A DNA stretch of 64,000 nucleotides from Aquimarina spinulae (GCF_943373825.1 NZ_CALSBP010000002.1:1601501-1665500), one strand, 5' to 3'; counted from the stretch's first letter, positions 52,828 to 61,913 are shown. Program-made: numbers and translations. The notes: generated from the letters alone by a model not told the origin.

Positions 52828-53541
52828 TTATTCAAAAAGTACACTTTGTAATACGATAAGCCCTACTAGTATAGAAATGATACCAATAACACCATTCATC
52901 CATTTAAATATAGACATATTACGCTCTATAAAACGGCTCATGGTAAAGATCAGTACATAACTATATATCGCCATAGAGAAGATAATCCCAATAGACTCTA
53001 CTATTAATATCAGGATAGCATCAGAGATGGTATCTGCACTAATAATTAGTGCAGAGGTTAGCGCACCTCCTGTACCTGCCAATCCATGTAACATCCCTAT
53101 CCAAAACGATCTGTTAATAGGGTTCATCGCAATTTCTTCGCCTCTTTTTCCATGCAGATGAATAGGATTATTAGCCGTATGCTCATGTTCTTCTATTTTT
53201 TTATGATCTGCCATCATCTCATTAATCTTATGATTTCTTTTGATGGCCGTTACGCCTAACCAAATCATAATTGGACCGACAGAAAATTCTGCCCAGAAAG
53301 AGATACTCTCTACAAAAGCATGTAAGGCTGCTCTAAATACCAAAGCAATCCCTCCAAACATCAGCAAAGTTACCGAATGTCCTAATGCCCATTGAGATGC
53401 TGTAAAGGCAGTCTTAAAAGACACTTTCTTTTTTTGAATAGCATTTTCTGCCGCAAGTACCGATACTGCAGACATATGATCCGGTTCAAAAGAATGTAAA
53501 ACCCCTGCTATCAGAGGGCGGGCAAGATTCATGATGTTCAT
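52828..53541 (-). CDS. HupE/UreJ-like nickel/cobalt transporter
   Basis: The 237-residue membrane protein has about six helices and a His-rich loop (HKKIEEHEHTANNPIHLHG). The N-terminal HSFEPDHMSAV contains the HxxxxDH motif of Ni/Co permeases. Its start overlaps the cbiD stop by 4 bases, so translational coupling in a cobalamin operon points to cobalt uptake across the inner membrane. Confidence 0.85.
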   Translation of the reverse strand: MNIMNLARPLIAGVLHSFEPDHMSAVSVLAAENAIQKKKVSFKTAFTASQWALGHSVTLLMFGGIALVFRAALHAFVESISFWAEFSVGPIMIWLGVTAIKRNHKINEMMADHKKIEEHEHTANNPIHLHGKRGEEIAMNPINRSFWIGMLHGLAGTGGALTSALIISADTISDAILILIVESIGIIFSMAIYSYVLIFTMSRFIERNMSIFKWMNGVIGIISILVGLIVLQSVLFE

Positions 53542-54635
53542 ATAGTATATGATATGTGAGTTCCATCGTTATTAATCAAATACATAGCAATCGTTACATT
53601 TGGCGCTATTTTCTGACAATGATAATGGCATTCTTGTATTAGTTTTTGATAAAAATTTTCCTGGGCTGTAAAAGTAAAAATTTCCCGAAGACGTCCTGCC
53701 ATATTTAATGCTAAAACTTTGTTAGCAATTTCCTCTGGGTATCCTGCAGATATAGCCAGTTGATATATAAAATCTTTATCCCATGTTGTTTTTCCACTAT
53801 GTGTATTGGTTCTGCCTTGTGCTAATTTTGATGCTTTTCCTAACATAATCCCCATAGACACCTTAGTAATCTGAGGAGATTGATGAATTTTTTCGAAAGT
53901 TTCCTGTATCCAGTTTCCATAATGTATACAAGATACCTCTGAAATATCAGGGAATATAGACCTCAACATTTTCTCACTACGAGCTCCAGAGTTTATTAAT
54001 AATTCTGTCATACCATTTGCAACAGCAACATCAATCCCTTGTTGAATGCTAGCAATATAAGAAGCGGCAGAAAACGGAGTGACAATACCAGTAGTTCCCA
54101 ATATTGAAATTCCATGCAATATCCCTAAACGGCTATTCAATGTTCTTTTAGCAAGCTCTTCTCCATTTTTTACAGATATGGTAATGGTTACTCCACTCTT
54201 TTCAAGCTGATGGTCTGATACTATCTTTTTACAAACGATACGCATCATATCTCTGGGGACTGGATTAATGGCGGGTTCTCCAACAGGTATTTCTAATCCC
54301 GGTAAGGTAATTAGCCCCACTCCTTTTCCTCTTTTAAAAAGAATATTTCCAGTATCATTAAGAGATACAGTAGCCATGATCTCTGCGTTATGGGTTACAT
54401 CAGGATCATCACCCGCATCTTTTATTGTCGAATATGTAGCTTCCTTTTGTGTTAATTTATTGGGTTGAACTCGAAATGTAGCGATTTCACCTATAGGCAA
54501 TTGCACTTGGGTCTCAGTAATTTCCTGTTGGGTTACTAAACTCCATAATGCAGCTTTAACGCAAGCCGTGGCGCAGGCTCCTGTGGTATACCCTTTTCGT
54601 AATGGTTTATCTGGTATGTCTTGTAATTCGCTCAA
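53538..54635 (-). CDS. cbiD: Cobalt-precorrin-5B C1-methyltransferase
   Basis: The 365-residue CbiD methylates C1 of the corrin ring in the early-cobalt pathway. The signature is LRKGYTTGACATACVKAAL, then DAGDDPDVTHNAEI, VTIPLEIPVGEPAINPVPRDM-like residues (GLEIPVGEPAINPVPR), and GILHGISILGTTGIVTPFS. It follows a repeat-containing gap after cbiJ and overlaps the transporter gene. Confidence 0.94.
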   Translation of the reverse strand: MSELQDIPDKPLRKGYTTGACATACVKAALWSLVTQQEITETQVQLPIGEIATFRVQPNKLTQKEATYSTIKDAGDDPDVTHNAEIMATVSLNDTGNILFKRGKGVGLITLPGLEIPVGEPAINPVPRDMMRIVCKKIVSDHQLEKSGVTITISVKNGEELAKRTLNSRLGILHGISILGTTGIVTPFSAASYIASIQQGIDVAVANGMTELLINSGARSEKMLRSIFPDISEVSCIHYGNWIQETFEKIHQSPQITKVSMGIMLGKASKLAQGRTNTHSGKTTWDKDFIYQLAISAGYPEEIANKVLALNMAGRLREIFTFTAQENFYQKLIQECHYHCQKIAPNVTIAMYLINNDGTHISYTI

Positions 54636-54696
54636 TACTTATTGATTGTTGGTTTGATCCGATTCTCTTTTCATAAACCATTGTCTTTTCTCTTGG

Positions 54697-54768
54697 CGTG
54701 TCCCTTTGGGTCAGGCTATTCGTTACAACTCCTCACATCGTCTATCCTTCGACAAGCTCAGCAAGACA
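54697..54768. repeat. Dispersed flavobacterial intergenic repeat fragments
   Basis: GCGTGTCCCTTTGGGTCAGG at 54697-54716 and CCTTCGACAAGCTCAGCAAG at 54746-54765 resemble short sequences I recall as frequent between Bacteroidetes genes. No ORF is involved. A degenerate relative (TCACACT...GTCGAAGTGT) lies near 1381-1427. Confidence 0.45.
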
Positions 54769-54825
54769 ATACTGCGGGGTTTTCACTACTATCCTTCACG
54801 CAAAATACCATCATTAAAGAAATTC

Positions 54826-55557
54826 TTAACTAATTATTTTAATCAACGCTGCTTTTGTATCGATACAAAGATATCGATTAGAAATTTTTGGTTTTTTGAG
54901 AATGACTATCGGGATATTTACAGCCAGAGCCGCAGCTATTTTTTCTTCCAGTTTCCCATTACTTCCACTTTCTTTAGTAAAAATTACAGTTGGAGATAGT
55001 TTGGTAAACAACTCCGTTTCGGCTGCTTTAGATTGCGGATATCCAAATAATAACTTTGTTTTTGGAAATCCCGCCTCATCGGCAATCGCCCTGGAGCTAT
55101 CTCGATCTAAAATACGAAACCAGGTGAGGTGTTCTTCCCAGTAAGATCGTAATTTAGCAATAGTTTGTACTCCCGAAAGTGCCAATAATGAACTATAGTT
55201 GTTTTTATTAAAATAACGTATCGCCTCTTCAAAACTATCTACATAAGATACGTTTTGATCTCGTATTCTGGGAGAAAACTGTCTTTGAAAACGTATTAAA
55301 GGTAATGCGATCGAAATATCAGAAATCATTTGATGTAATTGTACCGCAAAAGGATGAGAAGCATTAATAATATGTGTAATCTCATGTTTCTTACAAAAAG
55401 TTTCTAATAGAGAACGTGTCATTACTCCATGTATTGGAGTTCCTTTTCCTTTATAATCCACTTTTGTTTTGGTTGAATAGTAATATGGATATTCTAGTTC
55501 ATCCAATATTCTGGCAACTTGTTTCCCTTCCGTAGTACCTCCAAAAACGAGTATCAT
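54826..55557 (-). CDS. cbiJ: Precorrin-6A reductase
   Basis: The 243-residue CbiJ/CobK reduces (cobalt-)precorrin-6A with NAD(P)H. Motifs: MILVFGGTTEGKQVARIL, HITHIINASHPFAVQL, LLALSGVQTIAKL, WFRILDRDSS, and VIFTKESGSNGKLEEKIAAA. The start overlaps the cbiGF stop by 4 bases, indicating coupled translation. Confidence 0.93.
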   Translation of the reverse strand: MILVFGGTTEGKQVARILDELEYPYYYSTKTKVDYKGKGTPIHGVMTRSLLETFCKKHEITHIINASHPFAVQLHQMISDISIALPLIRFQRQFSPRIRDQNVSYVDSFEEAIRYFNKNNYSSLLALSGVQTIAKLRSYWEEHLTWFRILDRDSSRAIADEAGFPKTKLLFGYPQSKAAETELFTKLSPTVIFTKESGSNGKLEEKIAAALAVNIPIVILKKPKISNRYLCIDTKAALIKIIS

Positions 55558-57410
55558 GAAGATTGAATTTCTTTTTCTTTTTTTCTAAAGATATGATGCC
55601 ATTTATCATCATATAACCACGATCTGTTTTTACGAGCACCTACTGCTTCGCCAACTACAATAAGCACAGTACGAGTTAGCTTATTTTTTTTGATGATAGT
55701 AGTTAGTTCAGAAAGGGTACCAGTCCATACTTCTTCATCTTCCCAACTTACGCGATATAGTATCGCTAATGGTGTATTTTCTGGGTAATGTTCCAAAAGT
55801 TGTGCTTGTATTTTTTTAGCTATACCAACACTTAAAAAAATACACATGGTAGCTCTTAATTTTGCCATATCAGCAATTTTTTCATGCTCTGGCATTGGTG
55901 TATTTCCCTCTCCCCGGGTAAGGATAATCGTTTGTGCTACTTCGGGAATAGTAAATTCTGATTTGAGATACGCAGCTGCCGCCTGAAATGAGGAAATTCC
56001 CGGAACGATATAGTAATCGTATCCTTTTTCGTCAAAAATAGTCATCTGCTCCTGTATCGCTCCATAAATAGAAGGGTCCCCAGAATGCAAGCGCACAATA
56101 GATTTTCCTTGTTCATAATATTGATCAATGATCATTATTTGCTCTTCTAAGGTCATCGATGCAGAATTACGTACCAGTGTGCCTTCTTTTGCCATATGTG
56201 TCAAAGCTTCTGGCACCAAACTCCCAGCATATAAAATACAGTCTGCATTTTCTAGAATGTACTGCCCTTTTAGAGTCAATAATTCTGGATCTCCTGATCC
56301 TGCACCCACAATTGCAATACTTGCTTTACGCTCATATCTGGCCGACAAGCTTAATGCGTAAGTAAATTTCTTACCAGACGGTGTGAGCGCTTTTGTTTTT
56401 TCGACCAGCCATTTTGACTGACTTGCTATTAATGCTGCAGCAGCTTCAGAAACACCATAAACACCTACTTTTTCCTTTACAACCTCTGAAGGGTTGGCAA
56501 CTGTAATAGTATTGAGTTCTTCGCCTGTATAGGTAATAAAAGGAATATTATAATACGCTGCAAAATCAAGATATGCTTGTTCCTCATTCTTAATAGTTGC
56601 AGATCCAATAGCGTAGATACTTTCTATCGCGATATGCTGTTCTTCTAATGCAGACTCTAATCCTTTCATTAGTAGTTGAGGCTCTATACCTTTTGCGCAC
56701 CCACTACCTAATGCCACACAAGGAGGGTAGAAAGAAAGAAGAGGAATCTCTGTAGTAACAAGTTCATAACCCACATATAGTATTAATTCATAGTCGCTAT
56801 GTTCAAAATCTTTCTGATCATAATAAATGTCTACAAAATCCGGACAGGTTTTCTCCAGGTGTTGAACTCCTTTATTCTTAACTTTTAGCACTAATGCTGT
56901 AGATTTCCTATTCACAAACAAAGATATGATCTTATTTGTAGAAATAGAACTCATCATTTTCCATCCATAGGTTTCCGCTAGCGTATCCAGTGCCCATAGG
57001 TTTTGCAAATCACTAGATGTAGATAACACAGCTTGTGCATTAAGAATTCTACTGATTTGAGTTGTGAGTGTATTGGCTTTACCAATATGACCGCTAAGTA
57101 CAGCTTGTACAAATTTTCCCTGATCGTCAACATTGATCACAGCAGGATCACTTGTTTTGTCTTTGATATGTGCGGCGATACTACGCACACAAATCCCTAA
57201 AGCCCCTACAAAAATCCATGCATCATAGTTATGAAATGAGTCTTCTATCAACTCTGATACCGAATTGATTTGCTTTATATCTTTACTCGCTTCTACTGTT
57301 CTTGTTGTAAACAGCTTAGAGCGATAAAATTCTTTTTGCAAGGTTTTAGCAATAGACAATCCCTGATCTGTAAAACAGAGTATTGCAACTTTTATAGTGT
57401 GTTCTGACAT
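55554..57410 (-). CDS. cbiGF: CbiG-CbiF fusion (cobalt-precorrin-5A hydrolase / precorrin-4 C11-methyltransferase)
   Basis: The 618 residues join two pathway enzymes. CbiG (about 1-345) has an N-terminal part with WIFVGALGICVRSIAAHIKDK and VQAVLSGHIGKANTLT. Its C-terminal domain has VALGSGCAKGIEPQLL, SIYAIGSATIKNEEQA and IPFITYTGEELN. CbiF/CobM (about 362-610) has IVGAGSGDPELLTLKG, VRLHSGDPSIYGAIQEQM and YYIVPGISSFQAAAAYL. CbiF methylates C11 and CbiG opens the delta-lactone, which are consecutive steps. A TATCTTTG box precedes the gene. Confidence 0.94.
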   Translation of the reverse strand: MSEHTIKVAILCFTDQGLSIAKTLQKEFYRSKLFTTRTVEASKDIKQINSVSELIEDSFHNYDAWIFVGALGICVRSIAAHIKDKTSDPAVINVDDQGKFVQAVLSGHIGKANTLTTQISRILNAQAVLSTSSDLQNLWALDTLAETYGWKMMSSISTNKIISLFVNRKSTALVLKVKNKGVQHLEKTCPDFVDIYYDQKDFEHSDYELILYVGYELVTTEIPLLSFYPPCVALGSGCAKGIEPQLLMKGLESALEEQHIAIESIYAIGSATIKNEEQAYLDFAAYYNIPFITYTGEELNTITVANPSEVVKEKVGVYGVSEAAAALIASQSKWLVEKTKALTPSGKKFTYALSLSARYERKASIAIVGAGSGDPELLTLKGQYILENADCILYAGSLVPEALTHMAKEGTLVRNSASMTLEEQIMIIDQYYEQGKSIVRLHSGDPSIYGAIQEQMTIFDEKGYDYYIVPGISSFQAAAAYLKSEFTIPEVAQTIILTRGEGNTPMPEHEKIADMAKLRATMCIFLSVGIAKKIQAQLLEHYPENTPLAILYRVSWEDEEVWTGTLSELTTIIKKNKLTRTVLIVVGEAVGARKNRSWLYDDKWHHIFRKKEKEIQSS

Positions 57411-57447
57411 GTGTTTTTGAAAAAGCTATTAAATTTTACCTACGATA

Positions 57448-57455
57448 CAAAGATA
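57448..57455 (-). promoter_or_regulatory. Candidate -7 box of the cbiGF operon
   Basis: The minus strand reads TATCTTTG, an exact TAnnTTTG match, 38 bases before the cbiGF start. T-rich sequence about 20 bases upstream may serve as the -33 element. No riboswitch is seen here. Confidence 0.5.
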
Positions 57456-57504
57456 TTAGGTTATTAACGTCTTAAAAAATGTTTATTAAGATTATGCATA
57501 CTTG

Positions 57505-58518
57505 TCATGCAAAAAACCAAAAATCAACAACAGGTTTTTTATTCCATAAGAAGAGTAATTCTTCTATTTCTTTTTTCCCTGTTGGTGATGCTACCACAAT
57601 AATTATCTGAGCATTCTCGAGCGTTTTAACATCGTTATAATGCTCTAGTCGTACTCCATAGATGTCCTTTCCTATTTTTCTCTCATTATCACATACCCAA
57701 TGAAATTCATCAGAATAAGATTGTAAGAGTTTGGCCATATCTTTTCCATTTTTCCCTGCGCCCCATAGTACTAAAGGTCGTGTTTTATCTCTATCCAATT
57801 CATAGAAAAAGCGTAGCTTAAGGTCAAAATATCGATTGTCTTTGTATTCTTCCCAGGTACGTGAGATTCTATCAGACCGGTCTCTCCAGTGATGCAGAAT
57901 TTTATCAATCCCTACGACAGTTAAACCTAATCTGTAAAATCGAAAACAGAGGTCATAATCTTCTGGGTATATAATCGGATCAAAAGCACCTGCAGCATCA
58001 AAATCTTCTTTGTGTAGTAACCAACAATGAGACGGGATAACACATTCTCTATAAATCTCTTGATAGTGAGTACTTGTTCTGGCAACTTCATTAAGCCATT
58101 TTTCGTATTTAAGAAACCCATCACCTACAACTCCCTCGTCAACAAAATGCTCAGTTCCTCCTGCAATCACAGTTCCTTTTCCGTGTTTACTCCATTCTTC
58201 TACAAGTACTTCTATTTTATACGCTGGCATTTTATCATCAGAATCCATTCTGTTGATCAATGTTCCTTTGGTCTCGGCATATCCCACTTGTAGTGTTGGG
58301 ATTAATTTAGGTCTATCACTATTAAAAAATCGAATTCTGGTGTCTTTTGCAGCATACTCCTGTAAAATTTTTGGACTAGCATCTGATGAGTGATCATTTA
58401 CAGCAATAAGTTCCCAGTTTTGATACGTTTGTGCCAGAATAGAATCTAAGCAATCCCGCAAATAAGGAGCCGTATCTTTAACAGCCATTATAATAGTAAC
58501 TAGTGGTTGATTTGTCAT
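57505..58518 (-). CDS. GT2-family glycosyltransferase with C-terminal domain
   Basis: The 337-residue GT-A protein has VTIIMAVKDTAPYLRDCLDSIL, NDHSSDASPKIL and the DxD in NRMDSDDKMP, then FDPIIYPEDYDLCFRF. The last ~80 residues (LVLWGAGKNGKDMAKLLQSY, with VVASPTGKKEIEELL) look like a Rossmann-type nucleotide-sugar binding part. No membrane helix is seen. It probably transfers a sugar in surface-polysaccharide or glycoconjugate synthesis. It overlaps the upstream epimerase gene by 4 bases, so they form a small operon within the cobalamin region. Confidence 0.85.
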   Translation of the reverse strand: MTNQPLVTIIMAVKDTAPYLRDCLDSILAQTYQNWELIAVNDHSSDASPKILQEYAAKDTRIRFFNSDRPKLIPTLQVGYAETKGTLINRMDSDDKMPAYKIEVLVEEWSKHGKGTVIAGGTEHFVDEGVVGDGFLKYEKWLNEVARTSTHYQEIYRECVIPSHCWLLHKEDFDAAGAFDPIIYPEDYDLCFRFYRLGLTVVGIDKILHHWRDRSDRISRTWEEYKDNRYFDLKLRFFYELDRDKTRPLVLWGAGKNGKDMAKLLQSYSDEFHWVCDNERKIGKDIYGVRLEHYNDVKTLENAQIIIVVASPTGKKEIEELLFLWNKKPVVDFWFFA

Positions 58519-59522
58519 TGCTTTAAAGGTTTTTTCCAGGAATTCGGCAGCTTTTTTGTTATTTCAATGTTTTGGAATTCTTTACTAGAACGCGCCCCAT
58601 GAGTTTTTACCCATTTGGCCATTTCTAAAAGCCCAGTTTCTAAATCTATATGTTTTTTGGGGTTAAAAACAGTATCAAATTTTGAATGATTAGCATAAGC
58701 ATGAATCACTTCTTCCCGTTTTTCTAGTTGTTCTATAGCTAGTTCTGATTGCATTGCATTACTAACTGCTATTGCCAGCTCTTTTACAGAGTATACTGTA
58801 TCATTTCCTATATTAAAAACTGTATTATATGCTTCAGGTATCGTTACCGAACTAGCAATATAAGGTGCGATATCATCAATATGTGTAAAAGCTCTGGTTT
58901 GCTTACCATCTCCAAAAATGGTTAACGGTTTATTTTCAAGAATTTGATTCATAAATATCCCAACGACATTACGATATTTATCTCCTATATTTTGGTGTCT
59001 TCCGTATACATTATGAGGTCTGAAAATAATATAGTCCATACCAAACATCTTCTGTGCATTTATCAGATCTAATTCTACTGCGTACTTTGCTATTCCATAA
59101 GGATCTTCTGGTTGCGGAAATTGTGTTTCTACCAATGGCAATGTATTTGTCCCATAGACTGCAATAGAAGAGGTAAAAACAAAACATTTCACTTCATGGG
59201 TTACCGATGCGTTAATCAAATTAACACTACCGATCAGGTTATTCTGGTAGTTGAAATTTCTAATAAAATGACTTAGTCCTTCAGCCGCATAGGCTGCCAA
59301 ATGATAAACATAGGTGAACTTATACTTATCAAAAAGAGTATGTATTAAGGTAACGTCTAGTATCGAACCTTCATAGAATAGTGCTGCTGAGTTTATATTT
59401 TCCTTATCTCCTCCGGAAAGATCATCTAAAACTATAACCTGGTGATTTTGTTTTAGTAAATGATTGACCACATGCGAACCTATAAATCCCGCTCCGCCAG
59501 TTACAAGTGAAGTTATTTTCAC
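58515..59522 (-). CDS. NAD-dependent UDP-sugar epimerase (GalE-like)
   Basis: The best start is GTG at 59522, giving MKITSLVTGGAGFIGSHVV. The longer frame uses a TTG inside a promoter-like box. The extended SDR has the TGGAGFIG motif, VYHLAAYAA, FTSSIAVYG and the catalytic pair in EDPYGIAKYAVE (YxxxK). It also has IFRPHNVYGRHQNIGDKYRN and TIFGDGKQTRAFTHIDD. Such enzymes interconvert nucleotide sugars, supplying the neighbouring glycosyltransferase. Confidence 0.87.
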   Translation of the reverse strand: MKITSLVTGGAGFIGSHVVNHLLKQNHQVIVLDDLSGGDKENINSAALFYEGSILDVTLIHTLFDKYKFTYVYHLAAYAAEGLSHFIRNFNYQNNLIGSVNLINASVTHEVKCFVFTSSIAVYGTNTLPLVETQFPQPEDPYGIAKYAVELDLINAQKMFGMDYIIFRPHNVYGRHQNIGDKYRNVVGIFMNQILENKPLTIFGDGKQTRAFTHIDDIAPYIASSVTIPEAYNTVFNIGNDTVYSVKELAIAVSNAMQSELAIEQLEKREEVIHAYANHSKFDTVFNPKKHIDLETGLLEMAKWVKTHGARSSKEFQNIEITKKLPNSWKKPLKQ

Positions 59523-59555
59523 ACGTTGAAATTTTTTAATGCTCGTTTCATTTGG

Positions 59556-59563
59556 CAAACCTA
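59556..59563 (-). promoter_or_regulatory. Candidate -7 box of the epimerase-glycosyltransferase operon
   Basis: The minus strand reads TAGGTTTG, a TAnnTTTG match, 34 bases before the GTG start at 59522. It overlaps the TTG of the longer ORF and supports the shorter start. Confidence 0.5.
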
Positions 59564-59696
59564 CATAAATTGATCATATATGGGATAGGTTTTGTTTAAA
59601 ATGAATTATTTTCAAGATCCATAATAGGGCTTGATACAAACTTCTTGTTGTTTACACTCTCTATATAACAGGCTTTACAAACAGACGCTAATGATT

Positions 59697-60104
59697 CTAA
59701 AGCCTATAACGATAATCCAATATCAGAAATGGTGTTATGCGGGTATTTGGGAGTGATTCGATCAAATCTTCTGTGCATGACTCTAGGCAATAACCTTCAT
59801 TCAATAAAATGTTTTCGTAAGTGACACACTTATTATCATCGTTAGTTTTTGTGGTTTTATCAATAATAATTTCAACATTCGGTAATGGAATGTTTTTAGT
59901 ATCTATAACTTCTACAATAAGATTATTTGTAAGGAATTTTTCAGAAGAAATAGTACTTATAACACTGTTGGTTTCTTCTACTTCTGTTTCTATTTCTATC
60001 TTTTTCATGTCAAGTTTAGACATATCACCATTCTTTCTAAAAGAATATAGAACAGCAGCACCAATCATCAGTAAACTAAGTAGTTTATTTTTTTTCATAA
60101 TCAT
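59697..60104 (-). CDS. Exported or membrane-anchored small protein with beta-sandwich-like core
   Basis: The 135-residue protein has a hydrophobic N-terminal segment (LLSLLMIGAAVLYSF) that could be a signal or anchor. A charged stretch follows, then LIVEVIDTKNIPLPNVEIIID, which resembles a short carboxypeptidase-regulatory-like domain. Two Cys (YCLESC) occur near the end. I do not recognise a family. ATG at 60098 is an equally good start. Confidence 0.55.
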   Translation of the reverse strand: MIMKKNKLLSLLMIGAAVLYSFRKNGDMSKLDMKKIEIETEVEETNSVISTISSEKFLTNNLIVEVIDTKNIPLPNVEIIIDKTTKTNDDNKCVTYENILLNEGYCLESCTEDLIESLPNTRITPFLILDYRYRL

Positions 60105-60220
60105 ATTCTTTTCCTAATACTTAGATACAAAAGTATACACTATGTGAAGTGAATAACACACTGGAAACCGTGAATTTTATTAAAAAAAGCAAACCAGATA
60201 CTGAATAAAAAATTAGATTT

Positions 60221-61417
60221 CTATTTGGTTTTAGATCTTAATTTTATTGCTTTAAGCAACGTAATTGGATTGTATTTATCAAATGACAGTATGGATTCTT
60301 CTACAACGGTATATCCTATTTTGTTACAACCTGCTTTAAAAGCTTGTACCGAACTTTCTTTTACAGCATTAATTACTATACAGGTTTCAAGTTGTAAAAC
60401 CGGAGTGATTTTTAGAAAAAGTTCTTCTAATCTGCCGCCGTGACCTCCTATAAAAATTGCTTCAGGCTTTGCAAACTGAGTAAGATCGTGTTCAAAAAAA
60501 TCTCCCATTACTACCTGAATACCAGGAACGCCAAAACATTTCTGATTTTCTATCATAATTGCTTCACATTCTGGCCTTTTTTCGAAAGCAACTACCGCTA
60601 TATCTGGGTTTTTTAATTTGGCTTCTATACTAACAGATCCAGTGCAAAAACCGATATCCCATACTATATCAACAGTAAGAATATCTAAATAATGTAAGGT
60701 AGTTAATCGAATAGGCATTTTGGTAATCATCTTAGGCCTGCCAGGTAAGCCTTTAAAATCAGCATCCTTTATCCCAAAATCAATTTGACGATGCGCTGTT
60801 TTTTTTAGTATCACACAATTCAGTGAGTGAAACTTCATTGTTGAAGCTTCCAATAAAGATAATTTCTGAAATTTTTCCTGTTCTCCTTCTATGTCTTCCC
60901 CTACGATAATTTTATAATTATCATATCCATACTCCAAAAGTCTTTTTGCAATGGTGGCTGGAGTTTTTTCTGCATCTGTAAGCACTCCTATACTTTCTTT
61001 TTGTTGGATTAAGATAGTATCTAATGCTTTCCAGCTTCTTCCATGCACACTTACGGTTTCTAACTGGTTACTATTCAAATGCATTGCATTAGCCAATAAT
61101 TGAATCGAACTAAAATAGGGAGTTGTTATGATTTTTGCATCTGGATATTTATTTTTTAATGTATTCGAAAATCCATAAAACAGTGGATTTCCGGAAGCAA
61201 AAACAATAATCGGTACTGCTGCTTTTTCATATACCTCGAATACCTGAGACATCGGAGATTGAATAGCTATCCATTGATGATTTTTGGGAAGATAGTCTTT
61301 CACCAATTCGTAATGACGTCTTCCTCCACTAAAAACACAGGTGTCCAGAATACTTTGTTGTTGTTCTGTTGTAAAATCCGGGGTCTTATTTCCGATACCT
61401 ATAATATGGAAGATCAT
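60221..61417 (-). CDS. cbiET: CbiE-CbiT fusion (precorrin-6Y C5,15-methyltransferase, decarboxylating)
   Basis: The 398-residue CobL-type fusion methylates C5 and C15 and removes the C12 acetate carboxyl. CbiE (about 1-205) has FHIIGIGNKTPDFTTEQ, VFASGNPLFYGF and SSIQLLANAM. CbiT (about 225-395) has PGRPKMITKMPIRLTTLHYL, VWDIGFCTGSVSIEAKL and AIFIGGHGGRLEEL. A promoter with both -33 and -7 boxes lies upstream. It is divergent from riboswitch 2. Confidence 0.95.
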   Translation of the reverse strand: MIFHIIGIGNKTPDFTTEQQQSILDTCVFSGGRRHYELVKDYLPKNHQWIAIQSPMSQVFEVYEKAAVPIIVFASGNPLFYGFSNTLKNKYPDAKIITTPYFSSIQLLANAMHLNSNQLETVSVHGRSWKALDTILIQQKESIGVLTDAEKTPATIAKRLLEYGYDNYKIIVGEDIEGEQEKFQKLSLLEASTMKFHSLNCVILKKTAHRQIDFGIKDADFKGLPGRPKMITKMPIRLTTLHYLDILTVDIVWDIGFCTGSVSIEAKLKNPDIAVVAFEKRPECEAIMIENQKCFGVPGIQVVMGDFFEHDLTQFAKPEAIFIGGHGGRLEELFLKITPVLQLETCIVINAVKESSVQAFKAGCNKIGYTVVEESILSFDKYNPITLLKAIKLRSKTK

Positions 61418-61454
61418 AGTGCTATTGATGTTGTATATATTCTTATTGAATCAA

Positions 61455-61488
61455 CAAAGCTACGAAGTTAAAGTTTATAGAAATCAAA
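61455..61488 (-). promoter_or_regulatory. Promoter of cbiET
   Basis: On the minus strand a TTTG (complement at 61485-61488) is followed after 22 bases by TAGCTTTG (61455-61462). This fits the Bacteroidetes -33/-7 promoter pattern, 38 bases before the cbiET start. Confidence 0.6.
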
Positions 61489-61595
61489 ATATTTATCACT
61501 CCTCTCTAAAACCATATCCTTTCTCTCATTTACAATTGTTTAGTGTTAGAGCAAAAAATATTCAGTTATTATAAATGAAAACACATCACTTTCAA

Positions 61596-61625
61596 TTTGA
61601 TCCAACAGCAAAAAAACTATATTTG
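61596..61625 (+). promoter_or_regulatory. Promoter of cobalamin riboswitch 2
   Basis: TTTG at 61596-61599 and TATATTTG at 61618-61625 are separated by 18 bases, a close fit to the Bacteroidetes -33/-7 consensus. The riboswitch RNA starts just downstream. Confidence 0.7.
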
Positions 61626-61631
61626 CGCCCG

Positions 61632-61830
61632 ATAAATGGTTTTTCACCTATGGTGAAAATTAAAAGGGAATTTGGTGAGAGTCCAAAACTGTTCCCGCAA
61701 CTGTAAGATTCACAAAAAAGTAGTACCATAAAACCACTGTAGCAAAGGCTATGGGAAGGAGGTAATTACCGAATTAAGTCAGGAGACCTGCCATAAAATC
61801 TAAATAATTATTAACTCTCGGGTAAAGAGT
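61632..61830 (+). promoter_or_regulatory. Cobalamin riboswitch 2
   Basis: The core AGGGAATTTGGTGAGAGTCC near 61664-61683 and CTGTTCCCGCAACTGTAAG near 61689-61707 are followed by TATGGGAAGGAGG near 61750. The B12 box AGTCAGGAGACCTGCCAT is at 61777-61794. Hairpin ACTCT/AGAGT with loop CGGGTAA (61814-61830) matches that of riboswitch 1. It precedes the TonB-dependent receptor gene and should repress it when cobalamin is plentiful. Confidence 0.94.
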
Positions 61831-61843
61831 GAAAATAATAATA

Positions 61844-61875
61844 ACTGCCTTTAACCTAAAAGGTAGTCTTTATTT
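61844..61875 (+). terminator. Terminator-like hairpin of riboswitch 2
   Basis: ACTGCCTTT (61844-61852) pairs with AAAGGTAGT (61859-61867) with one G-U pair, followed by CTTTATTTATTT. It is a candidate expression platform before the receptor start. Confidence 0.5.
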
Positions 61876-61913
61876 ATTTCTGCATTTTTCCCTGCTTAAT
61901 CTCAATTTAAAAA

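Noticed and set aside
57505..59522. Glycosyltransferase and epimerase as cobalamin enzymes
   Set aside because: Their motifs are those of polysaccharide synthesis. They have their own promoter and no known corrinoid step fits.
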